A stretch of DNA of 64,000 bases. It comes from Chrysomallon squamiferum (taxonomy: Eukaryota > Mollusca > Gastropoda > Neomphalida > Peltospiridae). Location: NCBI GenBank assembly GCA_012295275.1, contig CM022678.1:14779759-14843758 (forward strand), written 5' to 3'. Within the stretch, counting starts at the first letter, position 1, and every line of letters starts with the position of its first letter. The notes beneath the pieces are model-generated. The model made no database searches. It was not told where the DNA came from and worked only from the letters and a program-made list of their open reading frames with translations. Of the stretch, positions 1 through 14,661 are shown piece after piece. A program made the translations under genes and the position numbers.

Positions 1-230
1 TCTAAGCTGTTCATGAACAGATGGAGAAACCCTAACCCTGTACACTTTACAAAACCAATTTATTTCTTTACATTCTCTTTTATTTTGTTTTACAGATGGA
101 ATGTATTAATGGTTTTGCAATAAATTTCAGTAGGGAATTAAACTCGTAAGTGAAGGTACACTTATATATATATATATATGTATGTATGTATGGGTTTAAG
201 TTAATTTATATAAAAAAAATGTCTTACTAC

Positions 231-1431
231 CTCAAGATCCTCTGTACTTAGTGATGTTTGCTGGGCCTCATCCCCTGGAACCAGCAAGTTTCCTGAACCA
301 TGGTATGGTCTAGTCACAAATGATGATTCCGAAGACCCCTGTTTCCTTGGCAAACTCGGGCTCTTGCTTGATCCCTTCTTGAAATTTTTCACAGCTAATA
401 CTTTGCCAGGATCAGACTTTTTCCTAATCCAGGTAAAGATATAATAACATTCATAATAAAAGACAAAAACAGAGTTAATATGGCTTATTAAAAATATCTG
501 GAAATGAAATAAAAGAAATTTTAAATATTTTAATTTTGATGAAAATGTCAGGTATGTTCTTAAATAACAGTTTATTTCATTGGGCAAAGATTATTTTATA
601 TTATTTATATTATTTATTTTTATTATTTATTTATTTGCTGTTAGACTATGCTACATATGCAGCAGAACTGGGTGTCAACATTTCACTAACATGCAGCAAT
701 GCAAAAAATAAATAAAAAAATCAACAATAAATTTGTAAAAGTATGGACCACGCTAACAGCTGAATGCTGAAAAAAACACACCTAACAGTAGACTATGAAA
801 CAACTGGAATGAAATATTAATAACCTGTTTTTGTGTCTTTGCATTAATATCATGTAAGATTACAAAAATTATTTCCACAAAAATTTTAATTTTAACCAGT
901 CTTTAGAAAGATGATGATGGTAATACAAATATGGATCACAATTCTGTCTCAACAGTCCTTATTTTATCTTACTAGCATACATATTATTCTTTATCATAAT
1001 AATTTTACATTTATATTTTAATTCTTGTAAGCAATTTATCACAATAATTAATATTTTTAAATAACAAAACCCACTGACACTTTGTAATATATAATGTTGT
1101 TATTTTTTAATATGATTTAAAATTTTTTTTTTTTATATCCAGTTGATAAAATGTGTTATTTAGTTGTGTAATTAGGTGATATTTTCAGCAACATGCCACT
1201 TTCTCAGGGTTACAGTTTTCACCTGCTGTTGCAGTACATTACACATTTGTCAGGCTACACAAACACGTATCACTGTTCACATTAAACTACATGATTGATT
1301 GATACAGTTCACATACCAAAGGCAAAATTCAATGAGGCTTATTAGATGTGTAACAAATTATTGCATCGACATAGTTTACATTTTGTACAGAATTAATTCA
1401 CTTCATATTTTAATATTATTTATATATTTAA

Positions 1432-1478
<47 letters not shown>

Positions 1479-4400
1479 TGATGAACATGAAAATACGTAG
1501 CAATGAAGAATTAATTCAGCTAAAATTTATACAGCTGACTGACAGACAGACAGACAAAGACATATAAAAATAATGTTTTTCTGATATTATATATAATAGA
1601 ATTAATTTAGATTTATATTTTAAACAGTCACTGTTTAATATTTAATAAAAACAATATCTGATAAAAATAATGTAAATGGAATAAATGTGTAATGCATGTT
1701 AATTTAGTTTATAATCTTAAATAGCAGAATTATTTTTAATACAAATAAATTACAATATAACGTAGAATTTAGTTTACATTGTAAAGATAAGAAATAGTTT
1801 TAGTAAAAATAATGTACATGAAATTGTAATACAGATAATATACAACAAAAAATATTTGTTTTGAAACTATACATTATAAAAATGTTTAAATATATTGATG
1901 ATGCTGTAATTGACTTGATCTGTAACATCAATCTTTTCTAATAATAAATTATGACACAGAAAAAATTAAGAACAGGCTGTCATTTTCTTTTCTTTCATGA
2001 CTTCATTTTACGTTTCAAAATATCTTCTTTTCAGTTCATATATCTGCACTGATATCAGACTAAAGGAAATATACAGCCACTATTACATAACTGCCTTAAA
2101 TTATTTAAAAACGATAAAGTTCATCGAACATAATAATAATAAAATAATAATTAAAACAAAATTTAAAAATTAAAACAAAAATCATTGTGAGTAGGTTAAT
2201 TTTTCATAGCTGTAAGTATGCTTTTAGAAAATTAAAACAATTTAAAATCAACGAAATGTTTCAGTTACAATCAATTATATTCATGATAAAAAAAGATAAT
2301 TCTAAGTTAAAAAAATAAAAAATAGTAATAATAAAATAAAATAAAACATAATAGAGAGAATAACACTGATATTTTGAATAATCACAAAATTATACTGATT
2401 TAATAATGGTGTTCTTAAGAATAATATAGTTTATATAATCAGACCCCAGCCAAATGTAAATGTAGACTTTACAACAAAAATAAATAGAAAGCATCTATAT
2501 AAACAAATCTAAGAAGGTGAATATTGTCATAATCAATTCATCTAATCTTTGCTGATTTTTACTTTATTACATATTTTTAACAGATTTAAGTTATCTAGCA
2601 TTTATATTCTTGAAACATCTAATATTTACAAGGTATTATTTGGTAACATTTAGCAATTTAATAAAATCATTCTGAGCACTTCTCATTTACATCAAAAATA
2701 AACAGACTATTCAGTTAGGAATTTATATAAAAAACAGTTATTAATTAAAGCTTTTTATTAAAATTATACAAAAACATTTTTAATTTATTAATCAAAGCGT
2801 CCATTAGACTGTACATCAAAGTTTAATTTTTAGCTGCATTGTTATTTTGTTTATTCAGAGATGAAGCTCCATCACACCTGTGATACTAACAAGCAAAACA
2901 CAAATGAAATTAAAAGTAAAGTAGACAACAGAAAGAACTACATGTATTAACTGTGTGATGAAAGCTATCTGAGTGAAGTGCAGACACACTACATACCTGA
3001 GAGGCAAACTTGCTCTCCGAACACTGGAGCCTTCCATGCTGTTTTTAGAACTAACAAAACACAACACCAGTCATCAACCACAAAAACACTAACAGTAAGT
3101 CTACAAGCTGAGTCTTCTCCTTTACAAACCATCTCATTATTATCATTATTTGTCAGTAATATAAAAACAAAAGATGTACCAGAAAAAAAAAAAAAAAAAA
3201 ATTAAAGTGAAAAAACATTGAATGAAAGAAAAAGAATAGTTATCTTTGTCATTTTTCATTTCTATGAGATAAATTTAATCAAAATCAGATGTTTCGTTGT
3301 TTATCATGTTTCATTTTTGCAGTTTTTGACTAAATTAAAAAATATCACGAATATAACTTATCTGTCTCTAAATATTTGTTTATTTACAGCAACATGTTTA
3401 AATTTACACTTTAATTAATAAACATGATAAAAAAAATTATAATCTGTAATTAAAAATTAAATCAGAATAATCAGTCATACTGAATAATCCCAAAATTATA
3501 CTGATTTAATAATGGTGTTCTTAAGAACAGCTATTTTTTTTTAATTTTTATATTTTTTTTAAAGTTTAATTTATTCACAAAAATCATTCTATAGGACAAA
3601 AATTTTAAACATTTGTAACTGATACTAAAATAGCAAGATTATGAAGTAAATATTTTTTTTTACAAATTCTAAAAATAATATTTAAAATGTTTCTTAATAA
3701 ATCACATTTAAAATGAACTATTTTAGTAGTAATTCATAAATTGTTGCTGTTGGCTAAATCATTATTAGCAACATCCTCTACACATTAAGCTGGCTTTATT
3801 CTCAAAGCACACTAAAACTTTAAAGAGGAGGCTTTAAGTATAATCAATACATTAGTTTAATTAAATGACATAAGTTCAGTTAATTAAGAATATCTTCAAT
3901 AAGATCTTTAACTGTAAATTAATGCATAAACATCAGTGTTAAAGTAAAATCAAAATTATTTGCTGTAACACTAATTTCATCAAATGTCAAAACATTCATA
4001 TAAATGTTCTATTTAAGTCATTCAGTATTTCAGTTATTCTGTTTTTTAGCCATACTTCATAAAAAGTTAATGTCGCAACCTACCTTATAAATTTGTTTCA
4101 AATAATAAAGGATAATTCTAGCATGCGTATAGTTTCAGAAAGTAAGATCAATATCAAAGCATGCCTATAATATTAATTACAAAAATTAAAATAATTTTTC
4201 CTTTTTTCTTGTTAGAAATGTTGAAAAGTTGACAGTAACATAAACAAAACATTTTCTACATAGTGTAAGCAGTTTTAATATTAATTAACTGTTATTAAAC
4301 AGAAAATACTGTTAAGAATTTCAAATTATGTGAACTGCAGTTGTTTAACAAGTGTATGCATAAATAAACATATATAAGATGAATACAGGTGTTTTAAAAT

Positions 4401-7400
4401 AAATTATTTCTTGATTAACAAATGCTACATTTTACATTTTATACGACAGGAGATGAATCTAAATGATGCTATTGATTAATTTATTAGTGTGCTGTTTGTG
4501 TGGGATAGAATTTGGTTATTATTCCTTTTTTTTTCTTATTCTTTTGGATGGACCTAAATTTCTTCCTAACTTTAAGGCACAAGAAACACATTTAAACAAC
4601 ATTAGCAACAAAATAACTTCTATGCAGAGTTAAAGTTGCCCTGTGGACAAAGAAATACAGTTTTTCAGGGCTTATAATAATAACAATTACTACTGCTACT
4701 ACTACTACTACTATTATTGTTATTTTAAGAATTAGAGTAAAATCCTGCTCCACCATTCTATTAATTAGAGCCCAAGAATCTTTATAACCATGTTTTTTCA
4801 GAGAAGAACTTTCATTCGATAATCTGTTATGTATTTATGTTTGGAACTGAATGTAGCCCAAATGGCTTGATAAGAAGAATTGATATGAAAACCTTAGTAC
4901 TGCCTTGACAATGAGAAATATTTTTATTGAAAAATAAAATTAAAATAATAATAATAATAATAATAAAAAGTGACCTAAAAAAAGGAAATAAAATAATAAA
5001 AAATTAAAAAAATATAAAAAAGAGAAAGAAAAAAATGTGACATTCAAGAGTGTCAAGTGGGTTTTGCTTACAGATACTCATGCTGAAGTATGAGTTACAT
5101 TCACATGATACGACATTGTTTGTACACTGTCATATGATATATATATATATATATATATAAATAACAATGTGTTACTGAAAATTACTACATAATCACAATG
5201 TCAGCATATCACTTTACATCATTACACACATACACACACACACGCAATAAAGGACTTGTGCCATATATAACTTTTAAGACTGTTTTAATACTCTGTGTAA
5301 AAACTATCATCCAATAAAATGTCTCAACTAAATATTGAATGCATTTATATCTAACTTCCCAGCAAATTCATTTTTCTTTTCAGTACATGCATGTATATGT
5401 GTTCGTGTGTGTTGGTATGTGTCTATGCATGTGTGTGTTTGTGATTTTTTGTTTCTTCTACTCTGTATACATGTGTACATGTGTGTGTATGTGTGTGGGT
5501 TTGTATATATGCGTGTGTTTGTGGGTATATTTGTGAGTTTGTGTTTCTTCTAAATGTGTGTACATATGTGTGTGTGTGTGTGTGTGTGTGTGTCTGCATG
5601 TGTTTGTAAGTTGATATGACAGGGTTATGTTCTCCATATATTTACATAAACTAGCTATTACTGTATTCAAACTGAAATACTATGTCTTCTAACAAACAGA
5701 AATTGATGTCTTTACACATTCAGAATTGTAAAACAGCCATGTGACCAATATCAAAAGTTTGCTGATATCATTTCAACAATTCTCCATTTTTCAGGATCTT
5801 TAAAATCAAACGAGATTATTATGTGAAACTCGTTTAACTACACAAAGACTGTTATCAGTTTTTATTACAGATCTACTGTTTCGTAAAATCTTCTTTCAAA
5901 CTTCACCATGGTAAAATCAGACGAAATTATTTTTGAGTGCTACTTGTATAATAAATACAGAGATAGTAGGAGACAGTGTTTATTATAAATAAAAATCTCT
6001 ACTAAAATCTTTTTTTCACACTCACAGTAATAAGAGTTATTTAAAAACATGAGTAATAAAGAAAACTGTGTGAAACTCACATGGTTGTTCTGCTCAGCTT
6101 ATTCAGCAATGTCCCAAATATGAAGGACTTGCTCTTCTCACTTGTTATGTCATCAAGACTTCTCCCAATAGTAACATCGTCATCACTGCAACCTGGAAAA
6201 GTCACTTGTTAAAATAATGTCCAACACAATATCAACAATAAACAAACACAGAAAAGCCCAGCTCTGGAGCAATATGGAGTAATGAAAAAGTGAATAAACA
6301 CAATAAACATCAGATTTAAATTAAAAAAATAAATATTAGTTTAAAATAATAAAGTGTTCATAGTGTAATTTATACTGTAGATGTAAAATACCTTTTTTTT
6401 TAGTTACAATTCTACTGAATTATTTCATGTTATAAAATGTAAATAAGCATATTTAAAATTTAGAATAAAATTGTTTAATATTTAAAATTTACAACTTAGC
6501 AAAAAACATTGGTTGAATAAAAAATAAAAACCATCTTATTTCAAAGCTGCTATGCATAAATCTAGTATTTCACATGTAAAAATAAAAATAAAAATAAATT
6601 TTAATTAATTACCAGTTGAGGAGACGTGGGTTATCTGAGGGGTCAAACCCGGGCAACGTCCAAGTTCAACTAACTCTCCTGTACTGCTTGAAACATGAAG
6701 GCCAGTTCGGTCATCTGGAACTGAAACAAAATTTTAAATGTTCACAAATTTCCAAAAATTTCTTGAAACAAAAATCAACGTCTCCAAGAATGTGCTGCTG
6801 CTGCCCAAAGCTTTTCAGACCACGTCGATAGAATCATAAAAACACGTGTGTTAGCTACAAATCATTATTAGCTTTTGAGAAATTTCTCCAATAATCAACT
6901 TAACCTCATTACAACAGGTAATTAGAAAGCGACCTGTTCAAATGTGACAGACAGCACTCATCTATCACATCCACACCTATCAGCAAGCTCTCTCAGGCTA
7001 TGTTTGACAGAGTGCAAAAAAAATAAAAAAATGTTTTATGAATCACCAAGTAAAAACAATAACAAAGACAAAAAAACAAATATGTATATTTGCATACCAT
7101 TCATGATCTGGTATTAGTTTACACACACACACATATTATATCTGTGTGTTTTTAAGAGAAATGGTATCAAGAAAACTAAAAAGAAACATGATCATCTGTA
7201 ATCTTAAATCAATAAATATTATTTTGTGAGGTAGTTTAAAGAAAAATTTCTTTACAGAGATATAATATTTTCCACAAACACTGTAACAAAGTAAATAAAG
7301 TCTGTTATTATTGCTTAGTCACTTTTTTATTATAGTATTTGTGTTTGAATTTCACCAGGTTTGATGTAACATCACTGAAGTACAGTGCTGGTGATGATGC

Positions 7401-8939
7401 GATGCAGACAGGAACTGTCATCAACATTCAAATACTGCATGCAGTCATTTTTGTAAATATTTTTTTTTTATTATGACAAAACACACATGAACTAGGTAAT
7501 TAAAAAAAATAACACACAGAGGAATGTAAAAAAATCTATTTTATATTTTTGGAATAAATACGTATGCTGTTTAAAGCAAGTTTGACACACATGGTAAATC
7601 TACTGTAAATCTGTGTACATTATATATTTTTTGGTTTCTGTTTTTTACTGTACAGTAATATAGTCATCAAACAAATGTATATAAATAATATATATACACA
7701 CATACACACACTTGCTTGATGACTATATTAATGTACAGTAAAAAAACAAACAAAAAACACACAGATATATACATAAATAGGTACTTAAATTCCAGATAAT
7801 ATTACTGTAAACAATATATTTATATAACGATGTTTCTTTCCAGCATCACTCTATATTTACTTATTTCCCTGTAACTGAGCAATTGGGACTTAGTGTCACG
7901 AAAGGAGGACATAAATAGAACAAGTTATCGATAACAGTTATTGAACTGTTTGCTGAGCTAAAGCCTTGCTTTCTAACGTTTGTCTTGAACCTAGAAAACC
8001 TGTTAAAACTGGTCAACTGTGTATTAAGAGTCTTCTGATCTTACATGTATATCATTCTGTGCTACCTGTATGTTAGTAAACTGAGAAACCTACTACTGCA
8101 AACTACTTTGGCTTTCTTTTATGTTTGTTGTTGAATGTCTTGTTGTCTTTGTTGTGATGGTCCAGGTGCATTCAGTCTTTGTTTGTCTGCTGTTTACTTT
8201 GCGATATCATTATAAATAAACAGATTCAAATAGTACATATAAATGTGAATGTGCCTGGGTGTGTGAATATGGGAGTATGTTTATGTTTATAAACATTTAT
8301 TATTGTTATTATTATTTGTCTTTGGCATAATAATATAGTAATAATACATCTGTTAAAAACACAAAAGTAGAAATAATTCAATAACCACAAAGTTTGAAAA
8401 GGTGAAGTAATATCTTCATCATTTTGTTAAAAACTTATCTGACTGAAATATTAGCATTATATAGATAGAGAAATCTTTTTGTTTGTTTTTTAAATTGTCA
8501 TAATTTATTTTTTATTTTCTATTTTCAATAATCAACATATAACAGTAATATTACAATCAAGCAAATAAATTCCTATAAACTTAACACAAAATAAGAAATG
8601 ATTAGTACTTTCTGATCATAAATACCTAACTTATTATCTAAAAACAACAGTTTTAGTTTTCTTTTACATTAATAATCGAACAAAGAATTTTGTTTCCTGT
8701 TTCTAAAGTAAATACGCAACTAAGTTAATCGTGTAAGCTGATAAACAAAAATACAGTGCAGGGATAGTAAATTACTGTGATTTGTTCCTGTTATTTTAAG
8801 AATATAATTCTGACAATACTGTACCTCTTAGATGCTGCCTTTGTAAGAGAAATTCAGTGCGAGTGCTAGGAGCACTAATGTTTCGTTTGCGTATATGTTC
8901 ATGATACCAGCTATCCAAATCTTGCAGTGACGCCTTCAT
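231..8939 (-). CDS. Unrecognised basic, serine-rich protein, 5' part (five exons, open at left edge)
   Basis: Exons on the minus strand: 8939-8825 (start codon at 8939), 6720-6613, 6192-6081, 3038-2997 and 423-231. Each is bounded by AG/GT (donors GTACAG, GTAATT, GTGAGT, GTATGT, GTAGTA) and the phases connect without a stop, giving about 190 residues; the last donor shows that the gene continues beyond position 1. The N-terminus begins MKASLQDLDSWYHEHIRKRN. The middle is acidic and serine-rich (GCSDDDVTIGRSLDDI), and later exons are basic with a kinase-like site (VRRASLPL) and SPSLPRKQ, which suggests a phosphoregulated cytosolic protein. The acceptor of exon 3038-2997 has a weak pyrimidine tract, but the phase (AT to C, then AG to G) supports it. 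I do not recognise the family. The splice model is well supported; the product is unknown. Confidence 0.72.
424..2996. other. Intron sequence, AT-rich, with an (AAT)n run
   Basis: No exon seen on either strand. It holds an (AAT)n microsatellite at about 1430-1477 and one copy of a direct repeat (about 2365-2432) that recurs at about 3465-3528. The rest is low-complexity AT-rich sequence. Confidence 0.6.
2365..3528. repeat. Direct repeat pair of about 65 bp inside introns
   Basis: About 2365-2432 and 3465-3528 share a stretch that includes the core ACTGATTTAATAATGGTGTT. The copies are about 1.1 kb apart and flank the 42-nt exon at 2997-3038, so they look like a small segmental duplication or two insertions of one short element. 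Confidence 0.6.
3039..6080. other. Intron with compound TG/CA-rich repeat
   Basis: AT-rich intron with no supported exon. A degenerate TG-rich tract with a pure (TG)n core lies at about 5385-5595, with (TA)n at about 5138-5158 and (ACAC) at about 5225-5245. Open frames across the TG tract are produced by the repeat and are not genes. Confidence 0.6.
6721..8824. other. Intron holding an imperfect palindrome
   Basis: AT-rich intron. The only structure is the palindrome at 7641-7747, listed separately. No other exon or element is seen. Confidence 0.55.
7641..7747. repeat. Imperfect palindrome with microsatellite core
   Basis: The left arm (about 7641-7674, containing ACTGTACAGTAATATAGTCA) is matched in reverse complement by about 7712-7747, with two or three mismatches. 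The centre of about 35 bp is TATA/CACA repeat. This is a foldback (MITE-like) arrangement. Confidence 0.7.
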
Positions 8940-10443
8940 TTTTTTTTTCTTTTCAATTCACATTTATTTCATGACCACCACACTAAATGTTTAAAATTCA
9001 TTTTACAATTCTAATTTATTCCTTTCAGTCTGAGGTTTGCAAATAGCAGGGCATTTTAATGAAGTAAACAGAAACCAGTCTATAATCCTTGGACAGTGTT
9101 TACTTTCATTTCAGTGAATAGAATATATCTTCTCTCTTTGTAATGCTTGATCAGTCATATAGTATCTGAAAGTCAAGGGTAATAATCAAAAACCTGTTTT
9201 CCTTTAAACTTAGAAATGAAAAGACCTTTTTATTCACTGAATTATACATAAAATGATGAAACCTGAAGAAGTTTCAATCATTTAATATTTCTGATAAATA
9301 AATCAGATTAAACATAAAATAATTAAGCTGTATCACTACCTCTGAAACGGGCAAACAAAGATTTTGTCCATAAGAGAGAGAGAGAGAGTGTGTGCAAAAG
9401 TTGATCTAAGATTTTACTGTTTCAATTTAATTCTGTTGTGATAAAAAATAATAAAAGTTTCAGTGCATTTCATGAGATATCACAATGTATTTTAATTGTC
9501 AATAACACTTGTTCAAACTATTAATTCAGTATTCTTAACGACACACCTAATAATAAATACATATTATTATTTAAGATAGAAATCCGTATGAATAATATTT
9601 TATGAGCTTATGTTGCAATAATGTTGTAATGAGTCATGCGTTTTGAATGCTAAAAATTATCTAGTTCAGTTCTAATAATTCAAGAGATATAACTAACTAT
9701 ATTTTATTATTTTTTATTTGTTTAAAATATTGTAAGAAAATTTTAAAATAATGAAAAAATAGAACAAAATCAAAATGAAATACAGTAAAAACAAAAATTA
9801 CCTACAATAATAAAGCAGTATGAAAATTTACAAGTTTTGAATAAATATAATTAATATATCTTTTTAGTAAGTTAAATAAATTAAATTTTATAAGTTTGTA
9901 TTTTTTCCAAAATGGAATATATATTGTTATAACTCAAAAAAAAAAAAAAAAAATACATGATTTAAAATCACTGTGTACATTAAATCACAGATAAAATGAT
10001 ATACCATATACCACAGTATTTTTAAATTGATTATTGATGGCATGTTAATTGTCTTCATTACTTATTTATGAAATAAACATAAAATTAAAATCTACATTAT
10101 CACATATTGAGAAACTTCCCTAATGAAATATATGAATATGAAAAGGTATATACAAAGGGAAAAAAATAAGTTTTTTTTTCTTTTCAAACAGCCTTAAATT
10201 ATTCATAAAGTTGTGCTTTCAGTTATAATTGAACATTCCAGTTCGACCAAATGAATTACAAAACTACATTAATCATATAATTAATTATACAATTAGTTCT
10301 TCAGAAAATGTGAAACATGATCCAAATAAATTGTGATTAAATAAAGTGTTTATAATATATTTTGTAACAAGATAGTTTTAATATATATTAATTTAAAAAA
10401 AAATGATACTCTTAGTTCACAAACCACTGATTGTGCAGATATA

Positions 10444-10547
10444 TTATTGGAAATTAAGTGACATAGTTTTATATATATATATATATATTAGTTTTATCTA
10501 TATATATATATAGATAGATAAAACTATGTCACTTAATTTCCAATAAC
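10444..10547. repeat. Palindrome with (AT)n centre at the edge of a minisatellite
   Basis: The sequence TTGGAAATTAAGTGACATAG at about 10447 reappears in reverse complement at about 10524-10545. The arms run about 27 bp and enclose (TA)n. The right arm runs straight into the first diverged units of the tandem array. Confidence 0.75.
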
Positions 10548-10549
10548 TG

Positions 10550-11110
10550 CACTAGGTGACACAAGTATATTAATTTCCAATGAAAGAACTAGGTAACATA
10601 TGTGGTTCTAGTGGTACTATTAGTATCAAGAATAGTGCTAGGCAATACTGGTGGTAACTACTGTAATAATAAAATCCTAGTGCTAGGTAACATAGGTAAT
10701 AAATATTAAGTTCCAATATCAGTGCTATGTAATATAAATGGTACTAGTAAAATTAATTTTTGATAACAAAACTATGTAATATAGGTGTTACTAGAAATAT
10801 TAATTTTTACTAACAGAACTATGTAATATAGGTGGTACTAGAAATATTAATTTTTAATAACAGAACTATCTAATATAGGTGGTACTAGAAATATTAATTT
10901 TTACTAACAGAACTATGTAACATAGGTGGTACTAGAAATATTAATTTTTACTAACAGAACTATCTAATATAGGTGGTACTAGAAATATTAATTTTTACTA
11001 ACAGAACTATGTAATATAGGTGGTACTAGAAATATTAATTCTTAATAACAGAACTATGTAATACAGGTGGTAATACAAGTAATATTAATTTCCAATAAAA
11101 GTACTAGATA
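10550..11110. repeat. Minisatellite with a unit of about 47 bp
   Basis: Head-to-tail units beginning AACTATGTAATATAGGTGGT and continuing through ACTAGAAATATTAATTTT. About seven close copies lie at roughly 10755-11060, with more diverged units (ACTAGGTAACA variants) on both sides. There are no spacers, and units differ mainly by single substitutions. Confidence 0.85.
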
Positions 11111-14100
11111 ACACAGGTGATCAATTAATTTCAGATGATTAATAACCATCATTACCCACGTGGTCAATATGAGGATATTTCTAGACATGCAGCCACACTT
11201 TCCGAAATTAACTTATCATTTTGAAATAACAGCAACCGACATCTTTATCTTGCAAATTACTTAAAACAGAACACAAACGAAAAACAATCACAATATTCAA
11301 GTATTTTTCATCACTGCTGAACTGAATGATCTCACTTTCTCATTCCATGAATTAATTTCACTTCTGTGGACAATCCATCCTACTTCTTTTCCATGAACTA
11401 GTTTTGAAAAATTACACTGGCTGAGACATGAACAACTAATAAACAAACACTACTGGTTTCATGTCCTGGTCTGAACTGTATTTAAAATTTTTAAACAATA
11501 TAATAAATAAAAGTAATTTCTGAGTATAACAGTTTGCTGACACTCAGAAATTCACTGAACAATAGTGTATGACACAAATACTGAACAACTTGCTCTTCCT
11601 AAAATGATAAGAGAAAGACATCTTTCTAGCTTAAGTTTTAACACTTGACTTTCTCAGCAGTTTCCTTCCTCTCATCAGACAGAACCAACGACAGCCAACA
11701 GAAAGAAAACTGACCTAGCTGCAGAAGACAAACCCTGCAAAAGGACATGCAAATCTCTGTGGAGGTTTTCACCTTAGTCAATATAATGTATCCAAGAACA
11801 AATTTGAGAAGTTCTTTGTTTCAGAGCAACATGCACTGTCTGCCTACTGACCTGGCTGAGTATTAACTTTCCTGCAAAGCCTATTTGAACAAGTGACAAT
11901 GCATACTCAGAGCTTCATTACTAATTTCTTCTTCTTTTTTTCTTTTATTAAATACTGTGATTGCCATATAGAATACTTACAAAATAATTTTCATATCTTT
12001 TTAAAATGTTTTTAAAAATCAGTTCTTGTATGTATTTTTATTTTACAGCTCCAAAGCCTATATTAATTTAATTAATTACATTCATATTCAGCAGAAAAGA
12101 ACACCTTAATTTGTCATAGAAAAAATAATACGAATAAATAAAAATGAATTATTATAAATTTATTGAAGGATGGAAGTTATTCAAAACACATGAATTCTTC
12201 ACATCTGATAAAATTTTATAATAAAATTATAATTAACTTAAATACTCAATAAATTATTAACAATGAACCCAACTACTGATATATAATCTTCTGTTACTCT
12301 GCACAGTCTGCTTTTAAGTAAAACAAATTTTAAATTTTACCCTCTTTTCTACAAATCAACACCCTTACAAAAATAACTGCTTTATGAACAATACAGGACA
12401 CACCCTTCACAGCTAGTCACCAGATAAGTAAATAGATCATAAATTATCTGTGAAAAGAAAATCTCTCTCCAGAGATAACAAGACATAATTTATTTAACTT
12501 TTCCTATATTATGAATCACTTTCTATTAAAAAAGTCTATAGTATTACACACACACACACACACGCACATTTTAACAAGCATATTAAATACTGTACCTCTA
12601 CCATCAGCATTGACAATTATAATCCTGCATGATTTTACAGATGTTATCAATATACAGAAATAGACTTAATTCATTACTTAATTGACAAACTTGGCTGTAT
12701 TTCTAGAATCACATTTAAAACCTGGAACAAAGGTCAGAGTGTTAAAGGTCAGGACTGTCTGTGACTAACATACAGTGAATATTTTACATGCCTGTCATGT
12801 TAGAAGGAAATAAAAAGTGATAATAAAAATTTCATTCAGTGTTGGTAATAATGATTACAATAATTTTTTTAAATATTTTGTCATAAATTATATTTTTATG
12901 AACATGATGATGTATGTATATATATATATATATATAGGAATATTATGTAATTCATTTCAACAGCACAATGGATGGTGACAAAAGCTATTGTACTGATCAT
13001 GAATCATCTTCACTAAATATAATAAAAGTGATATCATTTAAACACTGGCACCAGATATATTCATATTCTTTTGGTGTTTTGTTCTTTGCTTTTATAAATG
13101 ATATCCTTAGCATTAAACAGAATTAGATTAACTGTATCTGAAAAACATTAAATTATTACTTACAATTTTTATAAATCTTTTTTCTCCCATAAACCTAAAA
13201 AAGGTGTTTGGAAAAGTTAGCAAAATTACAATGTCAAACTGTAGATAAAAAAATAACATACAGCCACATTTTCAAAAATTAATATTATGTTAGATCAGTT
13301 GTAACTTCTAAACCAATAATTCATACAAATTATACAAATTACTTAAGCAGAATTAAAATTATCTTAGACAATGACTTAAACCTGAAACAAAACACAGAAA
13401 AGGTCAACATGTTTATTAGAAGAAACTGACTGAAAAGACATCTAACAAATATTGTGAGAACAAATGTCATTCTGGTACAACTAAACTTTACCAAACCATC
13501 AAACAAAACAGGATAATCTGTCCCTTCAGGTGAGATACTCTCATACACAGGTTAAACCATCCATCCATTTGATTTTGAGAAAAAGAATGCCAGCTGAAAA
13601 GATGTTTGTAATTATGCCAGAGTAAAAGAGGTATGGAAAGATTTCATTACAATTTGATATCCAGGTAGGATTATTTGTCTTTTCTGCATTACAACAGAGT
13701 CAACTTGAATTTCGGTGAATATGACTAAAGTAAAACTTTATCAAGCTTTTATTCTAGAAAGATGAATGCATTTTGAAGAAGTTAAAAAAAAACACATGAT
13801 TGTCATAACATTGTTATAATGTGGTTCGCAGATCCATTTTTGAATTATATGCACCGATCATTATATTATTTTGTTTTCAAGTACATTCCATTATTGTCAT
13901 CATTAGTATGTGAAGAATTTATTACAAGTTTTTCTCTTGCCAGACTTAGGATCAGTGATGTCAGCTAATCTGAAATGTAGGTAATTTCTTGTGAAATCTG
14001 ATGCAGCATGGAAAATACTGATAAGGTATAAAAATCATTTACATTCTATACATACAAAATACATCAGTGTATGCCATGCAATAATAAAGGAATAAACACT

Positions 14101-14529
14101 AACTGTGTAGTGTTTTCCTTAAAATATTTATCATTTTGTCTCACACATTTCAGAAAAAAAGAAAAAGAAAAGATAATAAAGCAAAATGAATTATAAACTT
14201 GTAATAAAGAATCCTTTTTAAATTGTAATATTAAAATATAAACAACCCACCTTTTTGGGGGGAATTCTGGTAATAAATTACATTTAAGTACATACAAACA
14301 TACACAGACCAGTGAAACATACATTTCTGTAGTATGACAACAAAATGAGGCCAACAGGAATTTCATATATTTAAATATCTTCTTTACAAAGACCATAATA
14401 TAACACAAAATATGTTTATTATGGGAATGATAAGTGAAAAGTATTGTTCAGATAAGAGAGGGTGTGTACTGCCAGTGTCATGCTATCTGATAGGAAATAC
14501 ATGGCAACCAAGTGCAGGGGAAAAACGAC

Positions 14530-14661
14530 AGCTCACTGTATATTGCTGTACCATGACATCACCTTGTTTTAACATGTTTGTAATTGTTCACAACACAAGC
14601 AGAGTAGTCACTGCATATTTCAGTATCATGACATCATACGATTCTAACATATCTGTTATTT
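14530..14661. repeat. Two-copy direct repeat, period about 81 bp
   Basis: About 14530-14582 and 14611-14661 share CACTG(T/C)ATATT, CATGACATCA and TAACAT blocks in the same order with about 75-80 percent identity. The open frame crossing them (14412-14702) shows no recognisable protein. Confidence 0.5.

Noticed and set aside
31-46. CCCTAACCCT, telomere-like
   Set aside because: Only about one and a half units; no array.
5335-5670. Hydrophobic/cysteine and His-Thr-rich open frames
   Set aside because: Translations of a TG/CA repeat on both strands.
10550-11110. Regular repeats that could be taken for a CRISPR array
   Set aside because: Units are contiguous, without unique spacers, in an animal genome; this is a minisatellite.
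12590-12640. Donor-like GAG/GTACAG on the minus strand resembling the 8.8-kb exon end
   Set aside because: No acceptor or convincing reading frame upstream.
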